Shown: positions 33,471-45,579 of the stretch, in pieces
Layout: each line of letters begins with the position of its first letter
How positions within the stretch are numbered: the first letter of the stretch is position 1
From: Ridgeia piscesae
Lineage: Eukaryota > Annelida > Polychaeta > Sabellida > Siboglinidae
Direction: 5' to 3'
Length of the DNA stretch: 64,000 nucleotides
Assembly: GCA_025642075.2 (NCBI GenBank)
Contig: JAODUO010001807.1
Location: forward strand, 101,524-165,523
The notes under the pieces: model-generated
The model's database searches: none
What the model was told of the DNA's origin: nothing
Seen by the model: the letters and a program-made list of their open reading frames with translations, nothing else
Position numbers and translations under genes: made by a program

Positions 33471-33991
33471 GGGATCGTTTCTACATTTTCATATTGGGTA
33501 TTTCTTCTCTAGCTCAGTATAATTACTTAATATTTCATCCATACTTTCCTGATAATAAATACCTTACAATATAGTACATTGTTAGGTCATAGACGAGCGA
33601 TGTCAAGGAAAAGATCGTTAAATAAATGAACATAATTATCATTATAATAGTTGAGACATTGCATACACATTCATAAAGGTCAAACATAGTGATTTTAAGA
33701 TAATTATATATGGATGGACACGTGGCCATGCAAAACAGATTGGCCAAAAAATACAAAAAGAAACAAAACATGTGGCTGACTCTGATGTAGATAACTGGCT
33801 CTGAGGTCAGGCCAAAAATGACTAGCAAACAGTTAGACTAGCAAACAGTTAATAATAATCTTCAACTAATGGACAGAGTGTAGCAAGTATACAGATTACA
33901 GTCTGTTGGATAATGACTACTTATACCTATACATGTTCGTCTTTACAGTTACTTATACAGTAGTTATATATGCACGTACTCATTTTGCATA

Positions 33992-34326
33992 CATATATAC
34001 ATACATACAAACATACATACATACATACATACATACTTACATAAATACATACATACATACATACATACATACATACATACATACATACATACATACATAC
34101 ATACATACATACATACATACATACATACATACATACATACATACATACATACATACATACATACATACATACATACATACATACATACATACATACATAC
34201 ATACATACATACATACATACATACATACATACATACATACATACATACATACATACATACATACATACATACATACATACATACATACATACATACATAC
34301 ATACATACATACATACATACATACAC
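33992..34326. repeat. (TACA)n tetranucleotide array
   Basis: About 330 bp of near-perfect ACAT/TACA units with one CTTACATAAA interruption near 34,035. Frames of Thr-Tyr-Ile-His or Met-Tyr-Val-Cys are artefacts. It is followed at 34,328-34,370 by the 43-bp sequence that also forms the core of the micro-insertion at 34,998. Confidence 0.97.
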
Positions 34327-34546
34327 ACACACATATAAAGGTATGGTGTGAAATAATATTCGACATCAGGGATGTAACATAATAATGTTCGTCGTTTTTA
34401 TAATGATGCATCTATCACGTGCGGCGTGTGACATAAATTGTTTATAGCACATAACATTGCCTATGTGACAACCTACATATGTGTGAAACACACATCAGCG
34501 TGTGTATTCCAGTTAACCAGTGTGTAACCAGATCATACATTTTAAG

Positions 34547-35284
34547 TTACTGGGGTGAACTGATTCGTTTGATTGAATTGTTGTTGTCTTTAATGACAAC
34601 GTGGCCGTTGTATGTCCAGCAGTCCGCTATCTTCTTTGAAGCTCGTAGTTTTCTTGTTTCGTAAGCCATCAACGATCGTCGCTTGGTGAGATCTTCGTTG
34701 ATGTAGACGCGTTGTGCCGGCTCTTTCGTCTTATTGAAGGTCTTTAGTTGTCCCCCGCATTGTATACAGAGTCGCGTAGTTTTTCCGACTTGATCGTTGT
34801 CCTGGGATGTGTGAGATCTGTTTCGCGCCCGAGTTGATGGCAGCCCTCGACGTCTACGTCGTTCAGCGGTGGGCGCAGTGGCATCGTGCTGTTGATGACG
34901 TCCAGCACTTTGGCGAAAGCGTCTTCGCCTGCGTCCGACTCCACAACCCCCTGAATGCGCACATTTGCACGGCGGCCATACTGCCCGGAAGCATCTACGC
35001 ACACATATAAAGGTATGGTGTGAAATAGTATTCGACATCAGGCGGAAGCATCTATTGTGCAGTTCACCATTAACTCTGTCTTTTTCATCAACTACACTGC
35101 GCAATTGAGTGATCTCCGCTCTAAGTTCCTTTATTTCTGCCATTAGGTCGTCGGGATAAAGGGCTCTTTTTATTTTCGACACCACTTCCGTGTCTCCGAG
35201 CAACTCTAGTACTCGCAGGGTGAAGGTGGCCTGCGAGTCGTCTTCAGCGTTGCTGCTGCCTTCCCTTGGCTTTGCATTAGGCAT
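34547..35284 (-). pseudogene. LINE ORF1-like protein (L1-ORF1p type), interrupted
   Basis: It starts MPNAKPREGSSNAEDDSQ at 35,284. A heptad-like LMAEIKELRAEITQLRSVVDEKDRVN stretch is a short coiled coil. Then the ORF1p RNA-binding core follows in a shifted frame (35,004-34,744): QYGRRANVRIQGVVESDAGE, PPLNDVDVEGCHQLGRE and PRTTIKS. The C-terminal VYINEDLTKRRSLMAYETRKL returns to the first frame. A 45-bp insertion at 34,998-35,042 with 12-bp direct repeats at its ends causes the first break. The right-arm copy (48,768-49,238) lacks it and reads through. Confidence 0.7.
34998..35042. mobile_element. 45-bp micro-insertion with 12-bp target duplication
   Basis: CGGAAGCATCTA occurs at 34,986-34,997 and 35,043-35,054. 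The 45 bases between (from CGCACACATATAAAGG to TCGACATCAGG) match 34,328-34,370 with one substitution. The right-arm ORF1 has neither the insert nor the second repeat. Confidence 0.7.
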
Positions 35285-35299
35285 GGTGTTGCGTTACGC

Positions 35300-35945
35300 A
35301 ATACAACTGCCAGTCAGCTCGTCACGGTACACGTTGGCTGGTCACTTGCTCGGTCTGGCTCAGATGTATTAAATTATCGCCCAGTCTTAAGCGTGTCAGC
35401 CAGGATCAGTTGAGTAGAATCACTCATAACCAGAGCAGATAACAAAAAACTCACCAGAAGCTCGCAATGTCTGGCTGGCGACCGCCTCAGCAACAACCCC
35501 ATTACACTGATTAACGCATTGCAACCTCTGCTAGCGTCTGCCCGACCCGCGATAAACGGCAGTCCAGCTCGGCAGCCATCTTCGGCACATGAATGCTGCG
35601 TGTCGTCGACGGCGGATCTCGCAGTGAAGCTTGCACTGCTCTAGTGCGACGCCCGACAGCGGTTGTCCAATGGCAGATTGTCGCTGATACGAGGCGAAAT
35701 GGGGAATGATTTGAAATTTAATACGTGGAGGAACTGACCAGTGGCGACACGGATCCAGGATCTTTCTACTTGAAACTGCCCTGCCGATGTTTATTAGTTC
35801 TTGATCTGAATCAGTGTTTCTCCAAAACTAGTGGGTGCAATTTCATAGATGTCGGGACGTGATGAATATTGTTTGGGGGACGGTTCAATAGAAGCGTGTG
35901 TATGTTTGTGTATGTATGTAGGTATGTATGTATATGTGTATGTAT
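35300..35945. other. No recognised gene; possible LINE 5' UTR
   Basis: GC-richer than its surroundings up to about 35,700, directly upstream of LINE ORF1 on the minus strand, so it may be the LINE 5' UTR or promoter. It is outside the inverted duplication. Confidence 0.4.
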
Positions 35946-35946
35946 G

Positions 35947-35948
<2 letters not shown>

Positions 35949-36006
<58 letters not shown>

Positions 36007-36030
36007 TATTTTATATATATATATATATTT
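35949..36030. repeat. (TA)n tracts
   Basis: Two TA runs separated by TAAAAATATTTTA; the frames crossing them are artefacts. Confidence 0.95.
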
Positions 36031-36092
36031 ATACAGATCCAGCCGTTAGTAGACAAAGCGTACGTAAAAACGCGGTCGTTAGTGGCCACGAG

Positions 36093-36126
36093 CCGTTCGT
36101 GCCCACTTTGAAGTGGGGACGAACGG
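36093..36126. repeat. Tight hairpin CCGTTCGTGCCCACTT / AAGTGGGGACGAACGG
   Basis: Two 16-base arms with one mismatch face each other across a 2-base loop. It could form a strong hairpin or be the centre of a palindromic MITE. Nothing coding is recognised from 36,130 to 37,950; an 80-codon plus-strand frame at 36,208-36,450 has no known motif. Confidence 0.75.
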
Positions 36127-37969
36127 GGATGGTGTTATTTTATTATATTTAGGCTTGTGTAAATGGTAAATAACTGTCATTATCACTAAGCCATCATATG
36201 ACATTATGTGTTCAACGATGTTTTTGTTTCGGCTGTTCCGAGTGTTATAAACGAACTCTGTAAAGTGTACTGCTGTTTTGGTGATGTTGAAAAAATCAAT
36301 GCTGTACGTTTTACATATTTTAACTGGAAGAAAACACATAAAAACGAAATTGCGGTGCCGGTGTATCATAGACTTGCTGAACTAGCACAATTAATTAACT
36401 TTATTAAATTCAGTGTCCCAGTTGGCGTCGGCATTGGCATTATGTTATGACTTATGACTGTAAATTATATTTAATAAATAAAATAATAATTGATTTTGCG
36501 TGTGCAGCCTCGCTAGTATTTAAACGTGAAAGGTTTGAGAAAAAAATCACAATACTGCATTTGTACGAAATGTTGTGTCTTTCTATAGTCTAGTGTTACA
36601 ACTAAATTTATTTGTCTATATTAAGTTTAGTAACTGTTAGTTTACAACTTGTTTTTCATATATTTATCATTATTTACAGAGATAAAATGCATAACGAGAT
36701 TAAACTTGCTAGCGAGGTTACAGTTAAACAGTATTTATGTTGTTGAAATTGTAACTGCTTCATTCAATGAAGCTGTAGCAAATTTCACAAATTTAATTAA
36801 ATGTGTGATCTGTACATTACACTATGACTATAGTGTGGATAACGTCTGGCAAGAATTATAATAAGATAATTTGTATTGTGTCGGGCGGAATTGAAGACCA
36901 CCAGTACACATTCGTTGCATAGGCGTATGCATGGTTTGGTGTGTGCATTAACTGTATAGATACATACATGTAATATGTGGAAAATGGAGGACCTGTGGAT
37001 ATTTATATACATTTTTAAAAATCAGTAAACATTTACCGACATATAGGTTAACCTTCATAATTATTTATGTGCTCTCTAATTTTAGACCAATTTAGAGTTC
37101 AAAGTTGACAGAGATACAGTAAACCCCATATCTTTATGCAGATACGTGTCCGCTATCGTAAAATATCAATGGATGGGTAAAAATAAATAAGGAACTAAAA
37201 TGTCTTAACAAATCATATATATTGTCAGTTGTGCCTTGAAAATGGGTGTCACACGTGTATTTATAGTTTAGTTCAGGTCTTAACACGCATCTCAACTGGT
37301 TTGAACATAATTAGGTATATATAACTTAACATGCACCTGACCATTCAAAACTATGTGACAAGCAAAACTGGCGGGAAAATTGGCGGATGTAGAGGTTTGA
37401 AATTGGTGGTGTACAAAATTTGAAAAAACAAGCGGAAATATTGATTGATAAGTATTATTCTTGTGTTAAGGTTATTCATAAAGTGGTACTGGACATATAT
37501 TGAGTAGTAGTTTTGGTTAAAGTTTGTTAGATAACAGTATTTTTGAACAGATTAGTATAGTGGGTGATAATAGGGTAATCTAGGCTTCGACAAATTGTAA
37601 ACAAGATTGAGCAAATCTCTTCATTTGATATAGTATATAAGAGATAAAGCAATAAGAGTAACAACTACATATGTAAGAAAATACTGTGAATAGGTATCAT
37701 TGTTATTAAAAATAAACAAGCGTTTTAGTAGCAAATCCTTGTTTGTTTATATATGTAGTGTCCAACGTTTCCGCTAGGGAACGGTACCAGTACAGACTAA
37801 ACTTATTGTTCATGGTAGTATAGGTAGTAAGTTGTTTATAACATAAAGTGTGCTGCAGTTGCTGTACACAATAAACAAACAGTCTTTCTAAAGACTAAGT
37901 TGGTTTAAACTAAGAGAGTTGATTTTGACAAATCGTAATAATATTTAACAAGATTGCCACCTAGAGATT

Positions 37970-40240
37970 CAACTCTTGATGGCAGGTGGACTAGGAAGCC
38001 ATTTGGCTTATCGAGAGTCCAACCTATCTATCTAAGTATACCCCGCCCGTCTTAGGTATATGTCGATTTTATTTTTATATATATTAACACTACTAGCACC
38101 TACACAATCAGCTGATAATCTGTTCCATTCGTTTACTGTTCTTTGTGAAAATGTTCTAATATCCAGTCTACACTGTTTCTTTGCTAATGTAACTCCATGT
38201 CCTCTAGTCCTTCTCTCTTCCTTGACTGTGAAAAAAATATTTCTGTCAATATTTTCATACCCATTCAATATTTTAAACACCTCAATCTGATCTCCTCTCA
38301 ATCTTCTGGTTTCTAGTGTTGTTAAACCACATTCTTTTAGACGCATTTCATAACTAATATTCCTGAGTTTTTGGTATCATTTTGGTTGCTCTCCTTTGTA
38401 CTCTTTCTAGCATATCAATTCAATCTTTCTTGCGATATGGCCTCCATGTTTGTATACAATATTCTAAGTGAGGCCTAACTATTGTTTTATACAGCGGTAT
38501 TATTAGTTCTTTTTCTTTGTACACTATATTTCGCCTAATTAATCCAAGAATTTGGTTTCCCTTCGCTGCTGCAATTCCACACTGCTCTGATACCTTCATG
38601 TCAGCACTAATAGTTAACCCTAAGTCCTTTTCCTTTAAGGTAGTATTTAAGGCACCCATTGTATATTGTGCATCTTCATTCCCATGTCCTGTGTGGAGGC
38701 ACTTACACTTTCCAAAATTAAACAGCATTTGCCACTTCTCAGACCATTCTATCAACTTATTAAGATCATTTTGTAAATGCTGTCTATCTGCATCACTTTT
38801 AATTTTCCTAAACACTTTTGTGTCGTCCGCAAACTTCAACACCTTGCTTGTTATGTCATCATCCAAATCATTGATATATATTAAGAATAAAATAGGTCCC
38901 AGTACTGATCCCTGCGGTACTCCACTAAAACCGATTTCCAGTTTGAAACCTCCCATCAACTACTACTCTTTGTCTTCTATCAATAAGCCATTTTTCTATC
39001 CAGTTGATCATACCATTTCCTATGCCATGGGCCTTTAGTTTAAGTAGTAGTCTTTGGTGTGGCACTTTTTCAAAGGCTTTTTTAAATCCAAATAGATTAT
39101 ATCTACGGTGATCCTCATCTACCCACTTTGTGACATCTTCCAAAAACATAACATATTTGTTAAGCATGACCTCGCTTTTAAAAACCCATGTTGAGATGGG
39201 TTTATCAATTTATGTTTAACAAGAAAATCAACCAGGTGATCTTTAATTAGTCTTTCTAATAGTTTGCAAATCACCGATGTTAAATTCACTGGTCTATAGT
39301 TCTCTGACTTGTTTCTCGAACCTTTTTAAAATAATGGTATAATGTTTGCTTCTTTCCATTCTAACGGAACTATTCCCTCCTCTAATGACAAATTGAACAC
39401 TGTTGCAAGCGGTATGCTGATTTGTTCTACAATTTCCCATAGTAATTTGGGAGGAATCCCATCCACTCCAGGTGATTTATTATCCTTCATATCTCTTATT
39501 TTCATAGCTACCATTGTTGGGGTTACAATTAGTTGTCCTAAATAGTCAAACTCTCTCCCTTCGAACTTAGTCTCAAGTACTGGTAATATACTAATATCTT
39601 CCCTGGTAAACACCGAACTAAAGTACTCATTTAGGTTTTCTGCCATTAAGAATCCCTCTGTTATTATGTTTCCTTCACTACCTTCTAGAGGACCGACCTT
39701 ATCCTGAACTTTCTGTTTACTTCGAACATACGCATAAAAACTCTTGCTGTCATGTTTTATATTAAAAGCTAGTTGAATTTCTAATTTCAGCTGTAGCTTG
39801 ATTAAGTGCTTCTTTATAAATGCTGTAATCTTCTTCACTTCCAGTATCTCTATATCTCTTCCATATCATTTGCTTGTACTTGATTTTTCTAATGGCTTCC
39901 TTCGATAAGTGTTTCTTCTTTGACCGTTTCCCCTGTTTTTTCAACGGAACAAATTTGTCAACGACGCAGTCAATTTCACTCTTTAAAATATTCCAGCATT
40001 GTGTTCAGTGTTTTATTCCAGTCTATCTTTGCTAAATATTCCCTCATGTCCTTATATCTTCCTTTGTGAATTTGTTTCCTGTACCTTATATTTCTATTCC
40101 GTTCTCCCTTTACTTTGATGATAAAATGTATCTGGTTGTGATCACTACACCCCAGTGGCTCACATATCTTGACATTATCAACAAATTCCAAGAAGGAATG
40201 TTTCAAATAAAAATGTCCGAACTGTCGCTGTGCCAACTAG
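37970..40240 (-). mobile_element. CR1-like LINE, decayed
   Basis: Minus-strand pieces in order: the end of the endonuclease (40,236-39,976; CEPLGCSDHNQIHFII), a linker (39,944-39,762), the RT start (39,838-39,326; RDMKDNKSPGVDGIPPKLL, then PLEWKEANIIPLF), FGFKKAFEKVPHQRLLLKL (39,167-38,925), GVPQGSVLGPILFLIYINDL and LKFADDTKVF (38,959-38,420), and a C-terminal end DRNIFFTVKEERRTRGHGV...FSQRTVNEWNRLSADCV (38,346-38,032). Catalytic FADD is intact; motif A has FKKAFEKV. At least four frameshifts separate the pieces. It is not part of the inverted duplication. Confidence 0.8.
38420..38959 (-). pseudogene. CR1-like reverse transcriptase segment
   Basis: This 179-residue piece holds RT motifs B and C (GVPQGSVLGPILF and FADDTK), the EWSEKWQMLFNFGKCKCLH thumb-proximal block, and LKEKDLGLTISADMKVSEQC with a final LIIPLYKTIVRPHLEYCIQTW. 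It is the longest surviving part of the element; it overlaps the next upstream piece (39,167-38,925) in another frame. Confidence 0.75.
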
Positions 40241-40959
40241 ACTCTTCCAAATACGCATACGTTCACTGCCAATAGATGCTAGCACTCAACCTACTAGATT
40301 TGTTGCATTAGTTTCCGACAAGTTTCTAACAATACCATTACTAATTATTATTTTATTACGCCACAACAGGCAGGCTAACAGTGCTCTGGCACAAGACGTG
40401 TTTGTTTTATCTTTTATCTGTCAACAGGTAAATAAAGACAGGTGCCTTGACACAAGATAAAGTTGGGCCATAAGAAAGACACCATTGAAACATAAAGCAT
40501 CAGGGATAAAGAAGAGAGTTAATTGTTTAACAACATATTTGTAGTCAAAGTATGATCATGTTGATGCTATGCAAACCAAGCAAATAACGACGGTATTTCT
40601 CAACTATTTGCACACTGATGACATTAAAACCGACAAGTCTGGAAATAGAGGAGCTTATGGGCAATGTTAGTTTTCTGCCAGGCTGAAAGGTATTTCTGCC
40701 CTGACAGTGCAGAAATAGGGCAGACAATAATTCTGCCTGGCAGAAACGACAATAATACATGCCACCGATAGCATTTTATAGAATATTTTATCAGCCTTTT
40801 TCTTTACCTGTCTACATAACCAGCTGTTCTAAATATATTTACATATTGATGATTTTAAAACCACTAGGACTTCCCCTCAAGGGGCATACTTTCCCGGTCA
40901 GAAACCTCTATCCACAGTTAGAGGTAAATGCCATAATCTATTGTTTATTAAACTAAGTC

Positions 40960-41230
40960 AGCAAATCCATAACAAAATGCCTATGCTATCCTCAGAAGAG
41001 ACAATGCTAATGACTGCTAATATTTTGAGAAGAAATGTGACAACTCAACCCAAGACAGTCTGGCCATTACTGTGGCCTAGTGCCAGTTTTGAGCCTGACC
41101 TGTGGTCACTATCAGGTGCTAATCCAACCTATGGCTCTGTGCAAACAAAAGTTGTAGTCACTGTCAGAGCCCAGAAGGACACCTGCTGCAAAGTGTATTC
41201 TTCAGTAATTAGCACTGTTGGGTAGTTGGT
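40960..41230 (+). repeat. Diverged inverted copy of part of the 44.1-44.9 kb element
   Basis: CTCAGAAGAGACAATGCTAA...GCTAATATTTTGAG through TTCAGTAATTAGCACTGTTGGG matches, in reverse complement, the sequence at about 44,350-44,595 inside the nested hAT-like element. Identity is partial. The remaining stretch 41,230-43,620 shows no gene that I recognise. Confidence 0.5.
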
Positions 41231-43628
41231 ACCAATGGGTATTTTGAAGGTTGAAAACTATCGGTGTGGTGAAAGGTGATATGCGGTGAAGGTAACCAGT
41301 TTTGGCAGACAGGAATATTGATATTGAAAAATAAAAATTGGAAGTTTCTGCAGAAACTAGGATGAAACGGTACTTCTGCCCCCAGTTAGAAAGTATGTAG
41401 CAAAAGAACACACAGTTATACATTGATGGCATACTGGTAAAAGTAAATTCTTATATAGAACAGTAGCCAGTCCTCAGGACTACTCAAAACACTTAACACT
41501 ACCTCCCAGGCAGACCTGATCAATCAAACGCTATCTCAACTTCTCTAGGAAGCATCCCGCCACACTACAATTAGTGTGCGAAGCCTGCTCATACAAAATA
41601 TATAATATATAAGAAGCAATACAATAATATAACCATTTGTTCTACAATGTCTGCACACTGATGATATTAAAACCGCAATAATATCTTAAAACAATACAGT
41701 AAATTAATGAACGTGTGTAATTTGTATGCTAGCCTCTGTAATATAATAACATTGTAGAACATTGGCTGGCTATTGCACAGCTTTACATATGCTGGAAATA
41801 AAGATTGAGTTGAGAAGCTACAGTTTATAATAAAAAGCAAGACCATAAAGATGATCAGTTATGGTTAGTATTCAAATGTATGATCACTTACAAAAAAAGT
41901 AGTCAAATGTATGATCACTTACAAATGTATGATCATTTACAAGTGTAATCCACTATAACAAAGCTATTTTTAAAATTTGAACTACAGCATTAATACAGTC
42001 ATGATAACCATAACACCTGTATACATAGTCATGGAGTCGATTACATTGCAGTGTAATATATTACTATTACACCTGTACTTAATTTCCTTCCTATTACTTT
42101 TACGTGATGAATGGAACATATTACTATTCAATTAATTAGATGTCAAAAATACTAGATGTGAAGAATTTGTATTAAAGGGAACCAAAAGGGAAATATTACG
42201 TGCTATGCACGTGAAAGAGCTAATACAAAGCAACCATTCTGAACGGGAATCAAATTTTTAACGTCAGTGGTTTATTAGTAAAATAATTCCAAAGTGGATA
42301 ATTTTACTGAAATCATCGGCTTCATAGAGGCGTCCATGATGCGCCTCTTCCTGTTGTCTGACCACTCATCACGCAGAACAGTCTTAAAGTCACGTGTCCG
42401 ATGATGTGTGTTAATGCTATCGCCGTTGTAAACACAATGTTTTAAGATACGCGAACTTCGAAGAAGGACATCCGTTCGAAGAATATTAGCGCGATATTTA
42501 ATCACCAACGATAGTCGTCGAAACGGGTTACCGGTCGAATCCTTCCGTCGCCGTAGCCAAGTCATCAGAGCGCAAGAAGGTTAGTAAATATTATTAAGTC
42601 TTCTGTATCTAAATTATTTGAATCTTGTACCATTAGACACATTGCGATGTCTGTCGAGATGACTTATGTACATACTGATATTGTTCGTAAACGTCCACCA
42701 CAGTTAACGTTCTAGAAGGTATGTACACGGGATCATGGAGCCGCTAACTAGGTCCAAGCGAGTTAGGCCGTCCGATATTGTTATTCATTATTATTTGTTT
42801 TATGTTATCCTACTTTGAATGGTATATATCACGTTTGCATGAACAGAGGCATAAAAATAAGGTAAAACTACATGTCAATAACACAAAAAAACAGCTGAAT
42901 GCAAGCCAGATCATAGACGTCATAGTCAATCCGCACGAACGATAATATAGGCACTTTGATATCACTCGCTAACTAACTTCAAAAGTACTGCCTTTCGAGT
43001 TTTGTAGCTACGCATGCAGTTCCTATTTTCAGGTTGCCCGCTCTGAAAGTGCCAACATGACTGCTATATTTTTAAGTAAACATATTCAAACATAAAAAAT
43101 TGCATTGCGAATGTTGTTTTCAATCATTCATGTTATTTGTTCAGTGAGAGAACAAATTACAAATTCTGTGTGCTGTATCAGTTCAGATACTCATACAACA
43201 TTGATACTAGGACATGTTACAAGGCTTACAGTAAAGGATGAATAATTAGCTATGATGAGACATAACTTATGTACTGTAAAAAAGTAACTTTGCAAATTTG
43301 CAATATTATTGCCTTTATTGGTAGTTTCTTGAAATATTGGGGACACACTGAGCAATCAAGAAGAAATATTAACAGACTAGCATAATATACTAGATGGAAC
43401 TTGTAGATATCCCACAAGATCACTCTATCCAATACAACACTAGATCTTCGGGTAAACACTCGGTAAACATTTTGAACCAGTTTCTTCTCCACCACAATGA
43501 GTGGAATTCCCAAAAATCACTAATGTAATTAAAAAAATTAATCCAATGGTTTAGCAAGTAAGTCAGATGATCCACCATGCACATTAGCGTGATGTCTCAA
43601 TATGACATTTTGCCAGTTAACAATATAC

Positions 43629-45571
43629 CAGAGATGGAGTGAGTACAATACAAATGTACTCGAGTACGATTACTTTGAACATGAATGAGTACGAGTACTC
43701 AGAAAACAAATGTACTCGAGTACGAGTACGATTACTTTACAATATACTCGAGTACGAGTACGATTACTTTACAATGTAATGATGATTACTTTCATGATTA
43801 CTTTAATGAATATCCTGTTTCTAACAAAAGGCGACTTTCATGGAATCCCTAGGTGTCATTCTTGTTCTGTTGTTGTGTCACTAATGTTCTAACTGATTAC
43901 TGCTATCCACTATCCAGGTGTTATTATTATTAATAATTAGACGACTTTCTCAGGTATTGGATGAATCATTTAACGCTGGATTAATAACTTAATTTATGGT
44001 TTCTGAATCAAATACAAATATGAGGCATTTACAAATTTCAAATACACATGATCAAATACATTACAATAAAAACACTTCAAAACCAGGGGGCATATTCAAG
44101 AGTATCCAATTCAAATATGTAGTATATCAGATGGGTCCAGGCATGGGGTCAAATACATTTGTATTTGAAAGTATTTAAATACTGTTTTAGGTATTTGATG
44201 TTTAGGAATTAAAAGTATTTGTATTTAAATACTTTCCTAAAGTATTTGACTTTTTTCAAATATTTTTTTCAAATACATTGTCAGTATCAACATTTCTATT
44301 TCACTGTCACATGTAATGCCTGCCAAATTGATTACCTTAATGCACTGCAACTTCACCCAACATTGCTAATTACTGATGAAGACACTTAACAGCAGGCTTC
44401 CCCATGGCCCTGCAGTGACCACAACTTGTGATTGCTCAGAGCCAGAGGACAATATCCCCTTTTGTTCTTTAGTCAGGCTTCAATTTGGCACCAGTTTATT
44501 CTGGTTTCCTGGCTGACTTTGAAGTTGAGCCTTCCTCACAACATTAGCAATGATTAGCAGTGTCTCTTCTGAGGGCAACATAGACATTATATTATTATGG
44601 ACTTCCTGGCTTAACATACAAACAATATATTTTGGCCTTTACGTCTTTCAGTCAGATGTCACTGTGATGCAGTTAGCAATAACAATACTCCCTAGCACTG
44701 GTCTGCCTGTCATCATATGAGCAAAACACTAATTATGCCTATAAACTAGACGTCTCAATATATGTGTTGCTTTTCTTATATTTACATAGTAATACAAAAT
44801 GAAAAGTATTTGAAAATATATGAAAAAGTATTTGAGATACTTTTCAATGTATTCGTATTTAAATACAAAGTATTTGTAATCCCTCAAGAATATTTGTATT
44901 TAAATATAAATTTCAATGTATTTGACCCCATGTCTGGATGGGACAAACACAGAATAGTTGTGAATTTAGACAGGTTTACAGTTTGCACTTAATTAAACAT
45001 AATACTAGACAGGGATTTAGCAGCTAACCGCCCAGACCCAGTCAGGATTCTGGATGTTGGAAATATGACCAGTCATTCACACCATACTGACAGAGCAAAC
45101 AGTACAGGTGTGGCATATGGCCTGGCTTCTAAAATTACAAAGCAAGATGTTAGGGGATGCTTATCTCCTGCAGTGCTTCCCAGGGACTGTCACAATATAA
45201 CTTGTACTTTGTACTAAACAGGAGGGTGAGGTGATGTGGCTTCTCTGGGAAGAGAAGGTATTAATTATGGAAATCTGACTGAATATTTATTTAACTAAAA
45301 TGCTCAACAGTAATAGAAAATTAATACCTTGATTATTACTACATTTATTAGATTACTTCTAATATTGCCATTTTATCTGTCTAATATATTTGCTTGCAAC
45401 TGTTCATATGAAAAATATGTAATCGTGAGAAGTAATCGTGAGTACGATTACTTTGGTAATGTACTCGAGTACGAGTACGATTACTTTCCTTCATACTCGA
45501 GTACGAGTACTCAAAAAGTACTCGTACTCGAGTACGAGTATGAGTACACGAGTACGATTACTCCATCTCTG
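43629..45571. mobile_element. Non-autonomous hAT-type element with perfect 8-bp target duplication
   Basis: CAGAGATGGAGT at 43,629 is matched exactly inverted at 45,560-45,571. CAATATAC flanks both sides (43,621-43,628 and 45,572-45,579). An 8-bp duplication with CAG-starting ends is the hAT signature. Both subterminal regions are full of the self-complementary words GTACTCGAGTAC and ACGAGTACGATTACTTT (43,660-43,770 and 45,440-45,555). No transposase frame is visible. A second element is nested at 44,138-44,936. Confidence 0.8.
44138..44936. mobile_element. Nested hAT-type element (CAGGCATGGGGTCAAATAC ends)
   Basis: CAGGCATGGGGTCAAATAC at 44,138 and its inverse GTATTTGACCCCATGTCTG at 44,918-44,936 (one mismatch) bound a 799-bp element. 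Flanks are GATGGGTC (44,130-44,137) and GATGGGAC (44,937-44,944), 7 of 8 matching. The subterminal parts are rich in AAATACTTT/AAAGTATTT words. No coding capacity seen. Related ends occur at 47,192-47,335. Confidence 0.75.
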
Positions 45572-45579
45572 CAATATAC

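Larger units (their letters stand above)
30662..35300 (-). mobile_element. Non-LTR retrotransposon, nearly full-length but decayed (left arm)
   Basis: In minus-strand order: ORF1 (35,284-34,547), endonuclease region (about 33,470-32,960), reverse transcriptase (32,749-31,715), C-terminal part (31,579-31,196) and an (ATTC)n-type 3' end at 30,662-30,680. The RT has [38 protein letters not shown] and FADDTT, so the catalytic motif is intact. Frameshifts separate the RT pieces, and a (TACA)n array at 33,992-34,326 lies between ORF1 and the endonuclease. The RT points to the Jockey/CR1 group. The 5' region to about 35,840 is GC-richer and may be its 5' UTR. Confidence 0.8.

Noticed and set aside
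33906..34411. Long frames rich in Thr-Tyr-Ile-His or Met-Tyr-Val-Cys
   Set aside because: They are (TACA)n translated on either strand.
35849..36152. Plus-strand frames crossing the TA tract at 35.95 kb
   Set aside because: Low-complexity artefact with no supported coding sequence on either side.
36208..36450. 80-codon plus-strand frame
   Set aside because: No motif, no splice context and no repeat elsewhere in the window to support it.
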